NCBI GenBank assembly: GCA_020723765.1
Contig: DYIF01000012.1
Span: 1-58,633 of the forward strand
Length of the DNA stretch: 58,633 nucleotides
Direction: 5' to 3'
Source of the DNA: Elusimicrobium minutum
GTDB lineage: Bacteria; Elusimicrobiota; Elusimicrobia; Elusimicrobiales; UBA9959
The stretch's first letter is position 1. Each line of letters starts with the position of its first letter. Positions 8,539 through 17,147 of this stretch are shown piece after piece. A program made the translations under genes and the position numbers. The notes below the pieces were generated by a model. That model ran no database searches, was not told where the DNA came from, and saw only the letters and a list, made by a program, of their open reading frames with translations.

Positions 8539-9381
8539 ATGTTTAATGTAACAATGAAATCTATGTTAGAAGCTGGAGTTCACTTCGGTCATCAGACATA
8601 TAAGTGGAATCCCAAAATGTCCAAATATATATTCGGAGAAAGAAACGGAATACATATTCTCGATCTTCAGAAAACTTTGAGAGAGTTTAAAAAAGCTTAC
8701 CAGTTTATGGTTGACGCCGCAAAGGAAGGAAAAAGCTTTTTATTCGTAGGCACCAAAAAACAGGCGAAAGATATTTTAAAAGCGGAAGCCGAAAGAGCCG
8801 GAGTTTATTGCGTTTATGAAAAGTGGTTGGGCGGAATGCTTACCAACTTCGAAACGATAAAAATTTCGATAAGAAGACTCGATGAGCTTGAAAACATGGA
8901 AGAGAAAGGGTATTTTAAGGTAATGTCCAAGAAAGAAGTTTCCAGGCTTACCAAAGAAAAAAACAGACTTCAAAAATTATTATCCGGAATAAGAGATATG
9001 AAAGTTATTCCCGATGTTATGTTTGTAATAGACCCCGTAGAGGAACATAACGCGGTAAGCGAAGCCAAAAGATTGGGCATAACCGTTGTAGCTCTTTGCG
9101 ACACAAACGCCGATCCCGATACCGTGGATATGGTAATACCCGGAAACGACGATGCGGCCAGATCCGTAAAGCTTTTCTGCACCGCAATGGCCGACGCGGT
9201 AATAGAAGGAAAGACCTCCAACTCACCCGCCGAACAGAATATATCGGAAGAAAACGCATCCGAAGAACAAACCGAGGAACAGTCCCAATCTCCCCAAGAG
9301 GAAATGACCGAAAATATAACCGAGGAAAACGCGGAAAATTTACGTGAAACCGAAGAGGTTGCGGACGAAAAGGTTGAATAA
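8539..9381 (+). CDS. rpsB: 30S ribosomal protein S2
   Basis: 280 residues from the ATG at 8539. An earlier in-frame TTG at 8515 would read through the GGAGG ribosome site and is rejected. Conserved S2 sequence runs from [20 protein letters not shown] through [25 protein letters not shown] and [15 protein letters not shown] to DAVIEG. The last 55 or so residues are an acidic Glu/Ser/Asn/Gln-rich tail beyond the S2 fold. It is the first gene of rpsB-tsf, with tsf starting 17 bases after the stop. Confidence 0.98.
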   Translation: MFNVTMKSMLEAGVHFGHQTYKWNPKMSKYIFGERNGIHILDLQKTLREFKKAYQFMVDAAKEGKSFLFVGTKKQAKDILKAEAERAGVYCVYEKWLGGMLTNFETIKISIRRLDELENMEEKGYFKVMSKKEVSRLTKEKNRLQKLLSGIRDMKVIPDVMFVIDPVEEHNAVSEAKRLGITVVALCDTNADPDTVDMVIPGNDDAARSVKLFCTAMADAVIEGKTSNSPAEQNISEENASEEQTEEQSQSPQEEMTENITEENAENLRETEEVADEKVE

Positions 9382-9397
9382 AATAAAAGGAGCGAGT

Positions 9398-10246
9398 ATG
9401 TCATTAACGATTACAAACGATCAGATAATGAGCTTAAGAAATCAAACCGGAGCCGGAATAATGGATTGTAAGGCCGCTTTAAAAGAAGCCGAAGGAGATA
9501 TGCAAAAAGCGGTAGAAATACTCAGAAAAAAAGGATTAAGCGGTCTTGCCAAGAGGTCCGGAAGAGCGATGAAAGAAGGAATAGTGGTGGTTAAAAATAA
9601 CGGATCCAAGTATGTTATGCTGGAACTTAACTGCGAAACGGATTTCGTAGCCAAAAACGACGAGTTTGTAAAATTGGCAAACGAATTGTCCGATGAGATG
9701 CTTTCAAAGAACAATTTTAATCCGGCGGAGGATGCCGCTTCGAAGGAAAGGTTAAATTCTATAGCCATAAAAATAGGCGAAAACATGCAGATAAGAAGAG
9801 GGACCTCTTACGAAAAGGGTTCGAATTCGGTTGTCGGCTTTTATCTTCACGCCGATAACAAAAAAGCGGCTCTTGTAAAAATCTCTTTCGCATCCAATCC
9901 TTCGGATATCGGAAAAGCGGAGGAAGTAGCTAAGAATCTCGCGATGCAAGCGGTTGCGATGGGTGCCAAGTGGATAAAAAGAGAAGATGTGCCGCAGGAT
10001 GTTATAGAAAAGGAAAAAGAAATTTATAAAGCGAGTCCTCAGGCTCAGGGCAAAAGTGAGATAGCGCTTTCTAAAATGCTTGAAGGAAGAATAAATAAGT
10101 TTTACCAGGAGATGTGCCTTATAGAGCAGGCATATATAAGAGATTCAAAATCCACGGTTAAAAATTATCTGGACGCCATGTCCAAAGAACTCGGAACCGA
10201 ATTAAAAGTAGAGAGGTTTGATACTTTCATAGTGGGCGTTGAATGA
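9398..10246 (+). CDS. tsf: translation elongation factor Ts
   Basis: 282 residues from ATG 9398, preceded by AAGGAG; a longer reading from 9344 inside rpsB is rejected. The N-terminal UBA-like domain and [12 protein letters not shown] signature are followed by [16 protein letters not shown], the core that contacts EF-Tu. The C-terminal part has the usual dimerisation-module spacing. It exchanges GDP for GTP on EF-Tu. A strong hairpin terminator follows at 10270-10306, before pyrH. Confidence 0.98.
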   Translation: MSLTITNDQIMSLRNQTGAGIMDCKAALKEAEGDMQKAVEILRKKGLSGLAKRSGRAMKEGIVVVKNNGSKYVMLELNCETDFVAKNDEFVKLANELSDEMLSKNNFNPAEDAASKERLNSIAIKIGENMQIRRGTSYEKGSNSVVGFYLHADNKKAALVKISFASNPSDIGKAEEVAKNLAMQAVAMGAKWIKREDVPQDVIEKEKEIYKASPQAQGKSEIALSKMLEGRINKFYQEMCLIEQAYIRDSKSTVKNYLDAMSKELGTELKVERFDTFIVGVE

Positions 10247-10269
10247 GTATAGAAGAAATAGATCTATCG

Positions 10270-10306
10270 GCCGCTTTTCCTTTAAAGGGAAAGCGGCTTT
10301 TTTTTT
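10270..10306 (+). terminator. rho-independent terminator between tsf and pyrH
   Basis: An 11-bp stem (10270-10280 with 10287-10297, one G-U wobble) closes the six-base loop TTTAAA and is followed by nine T (10298-10306). It lies 23 bases after the tsf stop and only 20 bases before the pyrH ATG. No good promoter is visible between it and pyrH, so it probably acts as a partial terminator that sets the ratio of rpsB-tsf to downstream transcripts. Confidence 0.85.
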
Positions 10307-10325
10307 GACCTCGGGGAGGCTTAAT

Positions 10326-11036
10326 ATGAAAAGAGTGCTTTTAAAACTTTCCGGTGAAGCCTTAGCTTTAATGGGAGAGACAAAAGAACACGATGTCATA
10401 TCTCCCGATGCTCTTACTTTTATAGCTGAAGAGATAAAAAAAGCTTATCTTAAAAAAATTCAAATAGCTATCGTAATAGGCGGAGGCAATATATGGAGAG
10501 GGGCGAACAAAAATCATAACGGCATAGATAGGGTTACCTCCGATAAAATGGGAATGCTTGCCACCATAATAAACGCTATGGCGATGCAATCCGCGCTTGA
10601 GCATATAGGAGTGGTTACGAGGGTTCAAACCGCCATAGATATGAGCAAGATAGCCGAGCCTTTCATAGCCAGAAGAGCGGTAAGGCATCTGGAAAAAGGA
10701 AGAGTCGTAATATTTGCCGGAGGAACCGGAAATCCGTTTTTTACGACCGATACCGCCGCGGCTTTAAGAGCCAGCGAAATAAACGCGGACATAATATTGA
10801 AAGCCACTCAGGTAGATGGAGTTTATGATGACGACCCGAAGAAAAACCCGAATGCCAAAATGATAAAAGAAATAACTTATCTTGAAGCTATAAAAAAAGG
10901 TCTTAAATTTATGGACCAGGCGGCTTTAAGCCTGTCTATGGAAAACAAAATACCGATAAGAGTTTTCAATCTTCATAAAAAAGGGAATATATACAAGGCG
11001 ATAACGGGAGAAAATGTCGGAACTCTTATAAAATAA
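10326..11036 (+). CDS. pyrH: uridylate kinase
   Basis: 236 residues from ATG 10326 with GGGGAGG at 10313-10319; a longer reading from 10239 crosses the terminator and is rejected. Amino-acid-kinase fold: [11 protein letters not shown] at 3-13, [28 protein letters not shown], and the C-terminal [20 protein letters not shown]. It phosphorylates UMP to UDP for RNA, nucleotide-sugar and lipid precursor synthesis. gmhA follows after ten bases with CGGAG. Expression must come from read-through of the preceding terminator or a promoter hidden in tsf. Confidence 0.98.
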   Translation: MKRVLLKLSGEALALMGETKEHDVISPDALTFIAEEIKKAYLKKIQIAIVIGGGNIWRGANKNHNGIDRVTSDKMGMLATIINAMAMQSALEHIGVVTRVQTAIDMSKIAEPFIARRAVRHLEKGRVVIFAGGTGNPFFTTDTAAALRASEINADIILKATQVDGVYDDDPKKNPNAKMIKEITYLEAIKKGLKFMDQAALSLSMENKIPIRVFNLHKKGNIYKAITGENVGTLIK

Positions 11037-11046
11037 CGGAGTCTTT

Positions 11047-11592
11047 ATGGATATTTTCGATAGGGTTTTGGAAGAACATCAAAAATCTTTGGAAGAATTT
11101 AAGCGAAAAAAAGAGCAAATATTTAAGATATATAAAATTTTAAATAAAGCGTTGTCTAGAGGCAATAAAATACTTATATGCGGGAACGGCGGAAGCGCGG
11201 CTGACGCTTCTCACATGGCGGCGGAGTTGGTCGGAAGATTTGTCAAGGAAAGGAAAGGTCTTTGCGCGATATCTCTTTCGACTGACACCTCCATTTTAAC
11301 TTCTGTTTCTAACGATTATTCTTTTGAGCTTGTTTTTGCAAGGCAGGTTGAGGCCATAGGGAAGGAAGGAGACGTTCTCGTCGGGTTTTCCACTTCCGGA
11401 AAAAGCAAGAATGTAATAAAAGCTTTTGAGAAAGCTAAGAGTATGGGGATAAAAACAGTCGGGATACTCGGTAATCCGGGTTTTATAGAAAAAATTTCGG
11501 ACGCTTCTTTTACTATAAACGGAACTACCGCAAGGGTTCAGGAAATACATTCCATACTTATCCATATGTTATGCGAAATGCTCGAAGAATAA
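11047..11592 (+). CDS. gmhA: phosphoheptose isomerase
   Basis: 181 residues, a single SIS domain. ICGNGGSAADASHMAAELVG and the serine-rich phosphate loop VGFSTSGKSKNV are the GmhA signatures. It converts sedoheptulose 7-phosphate to D-glycero-manno-heptose 7-phosphate, the first step of ADP-heptose synthesis for LPS core or S-layer glycans. It sits ten bases after pyrH. The other heptose genes (hldE, gmhB) are not in this window. A 157-base gap with a new promoter separates it from frr. Confidence 0.92.
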   Translation: MDIFDRVLEEHQKSLEEFKRKKEQIFKIYKILNKALSRGNKILICGNGGSAADASHMAAELVGRFVKERKGLCAISLSTDTSILTSVSNDYSFELVFARQVEAIGKEGDVLVGFSTSGKSKNVIKAFEKAKSMGIKTVGILGNPGFIEKISDASFTINGTTARVQEIHSILIHMLCEMLEE

Positions 11593-11749
11593 AAAAACTT
11601 TCAAATTTGACTTGTTATATATAATGGGTATTTTGCTTTGGGGATTTCTGGTTATTGAGCGTTAATAAACGGTTTTTATATTTGGTATAATTATTTATAG
11701 ATATATTTAAAACATACGATTTATAAATTTGTTTAACGGAGGTGTTTTT
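11593..11749 (+). promoter_or_regulatory. frr upstream region with a candidate promoter
   Basis: The gap holds TATAAT at 11686-11691 with a weak TTAATA 18 bases upstream (11662-11667), and a second possible TTGACT (11607-11612) with TATTTT (11629-11634). No terminator hairpin is visible after gmhA. GGAGGTG lies seven bases before the frr ATG, so this transcript has a leader of about 50 bases or more. Confidence 0.45.
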
Positions 11750-12310
11750 ATGGCGGTTTCCGATCTTATAAATCAGTGCGAAAAGGATATGAGTTTAAAG
11801 ATAGAAAAACTAAAAACAGAATTTAATTCCCTTAGAACTGGGAGAGCAAATCCGCAGTTATTGGACAGTGTTTACGTCGATTATTACGGTTCCAAAGTGC
11901 CTTTAAAACAAATCGCCGCCATAAGCGTACCGGACGCAAGAACTTTGGAAATAAAGCCGTGGGACAAAACGGCTTTGGATGAGATAGAAGTAGAGCTCAA
12001 AAAAATAGATCTCGGAAGCATTCCCCAAAAACAGGGTGACATTATAAGAGTCAATCTTCCCCCCATGAACGAAGAGCAAAGGAAAAAGTTGGTTAAAGTC
12101 GTGGCTCAAATAGCGGAAGATATAAGGGTGGAAATAAGAAATATAAGAAGAGATTATATCGAAAAAATAAAAAAAGCTCAGAAAAACTCCGAGATTTCGG
12201 AAGATGATTTGAAAAGACACGAGCAGAATATACAGAAACTTACGGACAAATATATAGAAAACGTAAATCAAATTTCTCAGGCCAAGGAAAAGGAACTGCT
12301 TACCATATAA
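11750..12310 (+). CDS. frr: ribosome recycling factor
   Basis: 186 residues from ATG 11750 (GGAGGTG upstream; the in-frame TTG at 11729 precedes the ribosome site and is rejected). Classic RRF sequence: LRTGRANPQLLD, YYGSKVPLKQIAAISVPDAR, PPMNEEQRKKLVK and the C-terminal helix DDLKRHEQNIQKLTDKYI. With EF-G it splits post-termination ribosomes. The uppS ATG starts on the base after the frr stop, so the two are translationally linked. It is the first gene of a long operon to the nitrilase at 19644. Confidence 0.98.
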   Translation: MAVSDLINQCEKDMSLKIEKLKTEFNSLRTGRANPQLLDSVYVDYYGSKVPLKQIAAISVPDARTLEIKPWDKTALDEIEVELKKIDLGSIPQKQGDIIRVNLPPMNEEQRKKLVKVVAQIAEDIRVEIRNIRRDYIEKIKKAQKNSEISEDDLKRHEQNIQKLTDKYIENVNQISQAKEKELLTI

Positions 12311-13018
12311 ATGATAGATCTTATTAGAAAAATTCCAAAAGAAAAGTTTCCTCAGCATATAGCCATTATAATGGATGGAAACAGAAGATGGGCCGTAGAA
12401 AAAGGATACCCCAAATTTTACGGACATAAAAAAGGTATAGATACGGTTAAAACCGTGGTTAAAGCGGCAAAAAAAATAGGGGTGAAATATCTCACTTTAT
12501 ACGCATTTTCAACCGAAAACTGGAAAAGGTCTTTGAAAGAAGTTTCGACTCTTATGGCTCTTTTAAAACAAGCGATAAAAACCTATACTCCGGAGCTTTT
12601 GGAAAACGACGTTTCGCTTAAAATAAGCGGGAGGGTTCAAGAGTTTTCTTCGGAATTAAAAAAAGAAATAGATAAGAGCGTTTTAAAACTTTCCAACTGT
12701 TCTTCTATGGTTTTGAATTTAGCTTTGAACTACGGAGGGAGAGCGGAAATAGTGGATGCTGTTAACAAGTGTTTGAAAAACGGTTTAACCGAAATTACCG
12801 AAAAAGATATAAACGATAATTTATATACTCATCCTCTTCCTGATCCCGATTTGATAATAAGAACAAGCGGAGAAATGAGAATATCGAATTTTCTAATATG
12901 GCAGTCGGCTTATTCTGAGTTTTTCGTTACGTCGAAATACTGGCCGGATTTTGATGAAAAAGATTTATTTGAAGCCGTGATAAATTATTCTAAAAGAGAA
13001 AGGAGAATGGGAAGATAA
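12311..13018 (+). CDS. uppS: undecaprenyl diphosphate synthase
   Basis: 235 residues, normal length. The cis-prenyltransferase P-loop IAIIMDGNRRWA at 17-28 contains the catalytic Asp; FSTENW and the C-terminal LIRTSGEMRISNFLIWQSAYSEF are diagnostic. It condenses isopentenyl diphosphate with farnesyl diphosphate to give the C55 carrier for peptidoglycan and LPS. It abuts frr with little ribosome site of its own, and its stop overlaps the cdsA ATG by one base (TAATG). The Dxr and IspG genes in the same operon supply its precursors. Confidence 0.97.
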   Translation: MIDLIRKIPKEKFPQHIAIIMDGNRRWAVEKGYPKFYGHKKGIDTVKTVVKAAKKIGVKYLTLYAFSTENWKRSLKEVSTLMALLKQAIKTYTPELLENDVSLKISGRVQEFSSELKKEIDKSVLKLSNCSSMVLNLALNYGGRAEIVDAVNKCLKNGLTEITEKDINDNLYTHPLPDPDLIIRTSGEMRISNFLIWQSAYSEFFVTSKYWPDFDEKDLFEAVINYSKRERRMGR

Positions 13019-13821
13019 TGCTTCTGCCCAGAGTACTGACAGCGATAATCGGAATACCTCTTGTTTTTATAGTAATATACGCGGGAGGTCTTCCTTTTTA
13101 TTTGTTTATCAGTTTTGTAATAGCTATGAGTTTAATAGAATATTCTACGATGCTTAAATACAACCTTAGACCGGTAGACGAGCTTTCTTTGATGTTAATG
13201 GGCATGGTATTCCCCTTGGTTTTTTATCTGAACGGCGCGGGATATTCCGATATATATAATTTCCTTCCTTTTTTCATATCTTTAGGATTTATAATTCCTT
13301 TCGCTTTTGAGCTTTTTAGAAAGGAAAAATATCTGGAAAGAGTAAGCTATACCGTAGTCGGAATATTCTTTATATCTTACAACATATCTCATCTTATATC
13401 GTTGAGAGAAATAAAACCTTACGGCATGAAGTTATTGATTCTTATACTGGTATGCGTCTGGGTAATGGATAGCGTAGCTTATTTTATAGGATCTAAGTTC
13501 GGTAAAAATAAATTAAACGATATAAGTCCCAAAAAAACCGTCGAGGGCTTTGTTGCGGCGGTTATTTCGGCGGTTTTGTTTTTTTATCTGGCTTCTAAAT
13601 TTTTCGATTTTTTAAACCTAAAAAGCTTTTTAACGCTCGGCATAATCATATCCATATCTGGGCAGCTATCGGATCTTGCCGAATCTTTAATTAAAAGGGC
13701 ATGCGGAGTAAAAGACTCTTCCAATCTTTTGCCCGGTCACGGGGGTTTTTTCGATAGATTCGATTCTTACATATTCGTCGCTCCCATAGTTTATTATTGG
13801 GTAATATTTGTAAATCGATAG
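13018..13821 (+). CDS. cdsA: phosphatidate cytidylyltransferase
   Basis: 267 residues with about eight hydrophobic helices. The C-terminal family signature is complete: SLIKRACGVKDSSNLLPGHG followed by GFFDR. It makes CDP-diacylglycerol from phosphatidate and CTP at the inner membrane, feeding all phospholipid synthesis. It overlaps uppS by one base and is followed by dxr after three bases, a standard uppS-cdsA-dxr-rseP order. Confidence 0.97.
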   Translation: MLLPRVLTAIIGIPLVFIVIYAGGLPFYLFISFVIAMSLIEYSTMLKYNLRPVDELSLMLMGMVFPLVFYLNGAGYSDIYNFLPFFISLGFIIPFAFELFRKEKYLERVSYTVVGIFFISYNISHLISLREIKPYGMKLLILILVCVWVMDSVAYFIGSKFGKNKLNDISPKKTVEGFVAAVISAVLFFYLASKFFDFLNLKSFLTLGIIISISGQLSDLAESLIKRACGVKDSSNLLPGHGGFFDRFDSYIFVAPIVYYWVIFVNR

Positions 13822-13824
13822 CAT

Positions 13825-14985
13825 ATGAAAACCATCAGTTTATTAGGTTCTACCGGTTCGATAGGAAAAAGCGCGCTCGATGTGATTTCTAAAAATCCCA
13901 AACTTTTTAAAATTAACTCTTTATGCGCAAACTCCGATATTAAAACGTTAATATCTCAAATTTATAGATTTAAACCGAAATATGTGGCGGTTTTCGACGA
14001 ATCAAAAAGACGAGAAATAAAAAAAATCATCCCCGGAAACGTTAAACTTCTATCCTCCGGGGTGGAAGGTCTGGTGGATATAGTAAAATACTCGGATTCC
14101 GACATAACCATAGCCGCCGTTACCGGTTCGGTAGGACTTCTTCCAATACTTGCTGCCGCTCAAAAAAACAAAAGAGTATGCGTGGCAAACAAAGAGCCTA
14201 TGGTTATGGCCGGAGAATTGATAATGAATAGCGCTAAAAAAAATAAAGCCGAAGTTATTCCGATAGATTCCGAACCTTCGGCCATATTTCAATCTTTAAA
14301 AGGATTCGACACATCAAACGTTAAAAAATTTATACTTACCGCTTCCGGAGGCCCTTTTTATAATTATACCGGAGATTTTTCTGGCATAACTCCGAAAATG
14401 GCCGTAAAACATCCTAAATGGAAAATGGGACCTAAAATTTCGGTAGATAGCGCCACTCTTATGAATAAAGGACTTGAAGCCATAGAGATAAAAAATCTTT
14501 TCGGCATGGACATATCTTCGATAGAAGTTTTAATACACCCTCAGTCGATAGTTCATTCCGCGGTAGAGTTTATAGACGGTTCGGTTATAGCTCAGATGTC
14601 CAATCCCGACATGAGAATACCGATACAATACTCTTTAACTTATCCGGATAGAATAAATTCGAGCGTAAAGAAACTTTCTCTAACCGATGTTTCCAGATTG
14701 GATTTTTATAAGCCGGACGAAAAAAAGTTTAAAGCGCTTAAGCTTGCCAAAGAGTCGGCTAAAAAGGGAGGAGTATATCCGGCGATATTAAACGCTTCCA
14801 ACGAGAAAGCGGTTCAAATGTTTTTATCGGGCATGATAAAATTTACGGACATCGTAAAAGCCGTGGAATTCGCTTTGGAAAGCTGGAGCGGTAAGAATAC
14901 AAACCCGGACATAGCGGATATAACCGAGGCGGACGATTGGGCCAGGAGAAAAACGGAAGATTTTTTAAAATCTAAAAGGAGTTAA
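13825..14985 (+). CDS. dxr: 1-deoxy-D-xylulose 5-phosphate reductoisomerase
   Basis: 386 residues. NADPH-binding GSTGSIGKSALDVI (8-21), ANKEPMVMAGELI, the metal and substrate site PIDSEPSAIFQ, and VDSATLMNKGLE are all present. It makes 2-C-methyl-D-erythritol 4-phosphate, the committed step of the MEP isoprenoid pathway. No clear ribosome site separates it from cdsA, so it probably depends on coupled translation. Its partner IspG is encoded two genes downstream. Confidence 0.98.
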   Translation: MKTISLLGSTGSIGKSALDVISKNPKLFKINSLCANSDIKTLISQIYRFKPKYVAVFDESKRREIKKIIPGNVKLLSSGVEGLVDIVKYSDSDITIAAVTGSVGLLPILAAAQKNKRVCVANKEPMVMAGELIMNSAKKNKAEVIPIDSEPSAIFQSLKGFDTSNVKKFILTASGGPFYNYTGDFSGITPKMAVKHPKWKMGPKISVDSATLMNKGLEAIEIKNLFGMDISSIEVLIHPQSIVHSAVEFIDGSVIAQMSNPDMRIPIQYSLTYPDRINSSVKKLSLTDVSRLDFYKPDEKKFKALKLAKESAKKGGVYPAILNASNEKAVQMFLSGMIKFTDIVKAVEFALESWSGKNTNPDIADITEADDWARRKTEDFLKSKRS

Positions 14986-14987
14986 AT

Positions 14988-16061
14988 ATGATATTATCCA
15001 TACTTGCCGTAATATTCACTTTCGGTATAGTTATATTCATCCATGAGTTTGGACATTTTATAGTCTGCAAACTCGTGGGAGTTTTTGTCGAAGAATTTTC
15101 GTTCGGTTTCGGAAAGCCCTTGTTTTCAAAGAACATAAACGGAACTTTATATGCCGTAAGAGCCGTTCCTTTGGGCGGATATGTAAAACCCAAAGGAGAG
15201 GATATAAACGAACATAAAGGAGACTCGGACGAGTATTTTTCAAAAAAATGGTATCAGAGAATATTTATAGTCCTGGCCGGTCCTTTTATGAATTATTTTT
15301 TAAGTTTTATCATTTTTTTCGGAGTAATATATTTTGTGGGAAAACCGGTACCTTCTCAAACTACTCTTATAGGGGATGTAGCGACAAATTACCCGGCATA
15401 TAACGCGGGGCTTAGAGAAGGAGACAGAATAATTTCCATAAATTCGAAAAAAGTTTCCAGCTGGAAGGAAATGACCGAGCAGATATATCCGAATATAGAA
15501 AAAGAGATCAGCATAGATTACGAAAGAGATTCTAAAATTTACTCTGTTAAGCTTAAAACCGCAAAAGATTCCGCTATGGGAAGAGGGATAATAGGAATAG
15601 CGCCCAAAACCGATTATGAGAAAATAGGGATATTGAAATCCGCGAATTATTCTTTATACCAATTATGGTACTGGACCAATATGACGATAACGACATTGGC
15701 TTCAAACATAATCAAAATGGAAAAGCCCGATGTGGCCGGTCCGATAGGCATAATAACGATAGTTTCAAAAGCCGCCCACTCCGACCTTGCGGATTTTCTA
15801 TTTCTTGTTGGGCTTATATCCATAGCCGTCGGTTTTTTTAATCTTCTTCCCCTCCCTTTACTGGACGGCGGACATTTTGTTATGTATTTGTTTGAAGGAA
15901 TATTAAGAAAAAAAATTACTCCGAAAGTTATGAGATATGTCCAGAGCACCGGTATAGCCATACTTGTTTCCATACTGATTTTCGCCACATATAACGACGT
16001 TATGAGAATATATAACGCAAAGAAAGAGAAAGCCAATGCCGAACAAAAATTACAAAAATAA
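14988..16061 (+). CDS. rseP: RseP-type site-2 zinc metalloprotease
   Basis: 357 residues. Zinc motif HEFGH at 19-23 in the first membrane helix, one PDZ domain in the middle (NAGLREGDRIISINSKKV), and the C-terminal LPLPLLDGGHF motif with the third zinc ligand. Two-PDZ RseP of E. coli is about 450 residues; this is the one-PDZ form common elsewhere. It cuts transmembrane segments of anti-sigma factors or signal-peptide remnants. AGGAG stands before ATG. The 3' end overlaps ispG. Confidence 0.95.
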   Translation: MILSILAVIFTFGIVIFIHEFGHFIVCKLVGVFVEEFSFGFGKPLFSKNINGTLYAVRAVPLGGYVKPKGEDINEHKGDSDEYFSKKWYQRIFIVLAGPFMNYFLSFIIFFGVIYFVGKPVPSQTTLIGDVATNYPAYNAGLREGDRIISINSKKVSSWKEMTEQIYPNIEKEISIDYERDSKIYSVKLKTAKDSAMGRGIIGIAPKTDYEKIGILKSANYSLYQLWYWTNMTITTLASNIIKMEKPDVAGPIGIITIVSKAAHSDLADFLFLVGLISIAVGFFNLLPLPLLDGGHFVMYLFEGILRKKITPKVMRYVQSTGIAILVSILIFATYNDVMRIYNAKKEKANAEQKLQK

Positions 16062-17136
16062 TATGAGAAAAACGAGAAAAGTAAGAGTAGGAAATATATT
16101 TATAGGCGGAGGACACCCGATTACCGTTCAGTCTATGACTTCCACCTTTACTTCGGATATCAAGTCCACCATAAATCAAATAAAAAAGTTGGAAGAAGTC
16201 GGTTGCGAAATAGTAAGACTCGCCGTTCCGGACATGGAAAGCGCAAAGGTTATCGGGAAAATAAAAAAAGCGGTGGACATACCCGTAGTCGCGGATATCC
16301 ATTTCGATTATAGACTCGCGGTAGAAGCCGCAAAACAAGGAGTCGATAAAATAAGGATTAACCCCGGGAATATAGGGGATAAAGATAAAGTCAGAGAAGT
16401 TGTTAAAGCTTGCAAAGATAATAAGATACCTATAAGAATAGGAGTAAACGCGGGATCCGTTAAAGCCGTTAAAAAAGATAATTTTAAAAAATGGGATAAA
16501 AAGAGATGGGCTTTGGAAATGGTAAAAGAGGCGATGGAAGAAGTAAAAATACTTGAGGATATGGACTTTAAAGACATAATCGTTTCTTTAAAAGCGGACG
16601 ATATAGAAAGAACCGCGATAGCCAACGAGATATTCGCTTCAAAAACGGACATACCTCTTCATTTAGGAGTTACCGAAGCGGGTACGATGATCGGCGGAAT
16701 AATTAAATCTTCGATACTCATTTCAAATCTTATTTCCAGAGGCATAGGGGACACAATAAGAGTTTCTCTTACCGAGGATCCGGTTAAGGAAGTAAGAGTC
16801 GGATTTGAGATACTTAAAGCTTTGAAGCTTAGAAAATACGGCCCGGAAATCATATCCTGTCCCACATGCGGAAGAACACAAATAAATCTTATAGATTTGG
16901 TCCATAAACTTGAGGATGAGATCTATTCCAACTCGGATATAAGAAAAAAAGCGGAAGGTTTAAAAATAGCCGTTATGGGGTGCGTGGTAAACGGGCCGGG
17001 AGAGGCGAAAGACGCTGATTTTGGAATATGCGGGGGCAAGGGAAAAGGAATATGGATAGAAAACGGAAAGCAAGCCAAAGTTATAAAGGAAAGCGAATGG
17101 ATTAATCAGATTATAAAAAAGATAAGGTCTTATTAA
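16036..17136 (+). CDS. ispG: 4-hydroxy-3-methylbut-2-enyl diphosphate synthase
   Basis: 366 residues. The TIM-barrel part starts VRVGNIFIGGGHPITVQSMT. The [4Fe-4S] domain has ligands in ISCPTCGRTQINL and VMGCVVNGPGEAKDADFG. It reduces methylerythritol cyclodiphosphate to HMBPP, the penultimate MEP step. The ATG at 16036 overlaps rseP by 26 bases; an alternative ATG at 16063 (residue 10) just after the rseP stop would also keep the whole domain. Neither has a strong ribosome site. proS follows with AAGGAG. Confidence 0.96.
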   Translation: MPNKNYKNNMRKTRKVRVGNIFIGGGHPITVQSMTSTFTSDIKSTINQIKKLEEVGCEIVRLAVPDMESAKVIGKIKKAVDIPVVADIHFDYRLAVEAAKQGVDKIRINPGNIGDKDKVREVVKACKDNKIPIRIGVNAGSVKAVKKDNFKKWDKKRWALEMVKEAMEEVKILEDMDFKDIIVSLKADDIERTAIANEIFASKTDIPLHLGVTEAGTMIGGIIKSSILISNLISRGIGDTIRVSLTEDPVKEVRVGFEILKALKLRKYGPEIISCPTCGRTQINLIDLVHKLEDEIYSNSDIRKKAEGLKIAVMGCVVNGPGEAKDADFGICGGKGKGIWIENGKQAKVIKESEWINQIIKKIRSY

Positions 17137-17147
17137 AAGGAGAAAAG

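Noticed and set aside
8970-9404. Antisense frame of 144 codons across rpsB and tsf
   Set aside because: Ser/Ile-rich shadow of well-conserved genes; no ribosome site and no recognisable domain.
10239-10325. Longer pyrH start upstream of the terminator
   Set aside because: It would pass through the terminator hairpin and precede GGGGAGG; the family begins at the ATG at 10326.
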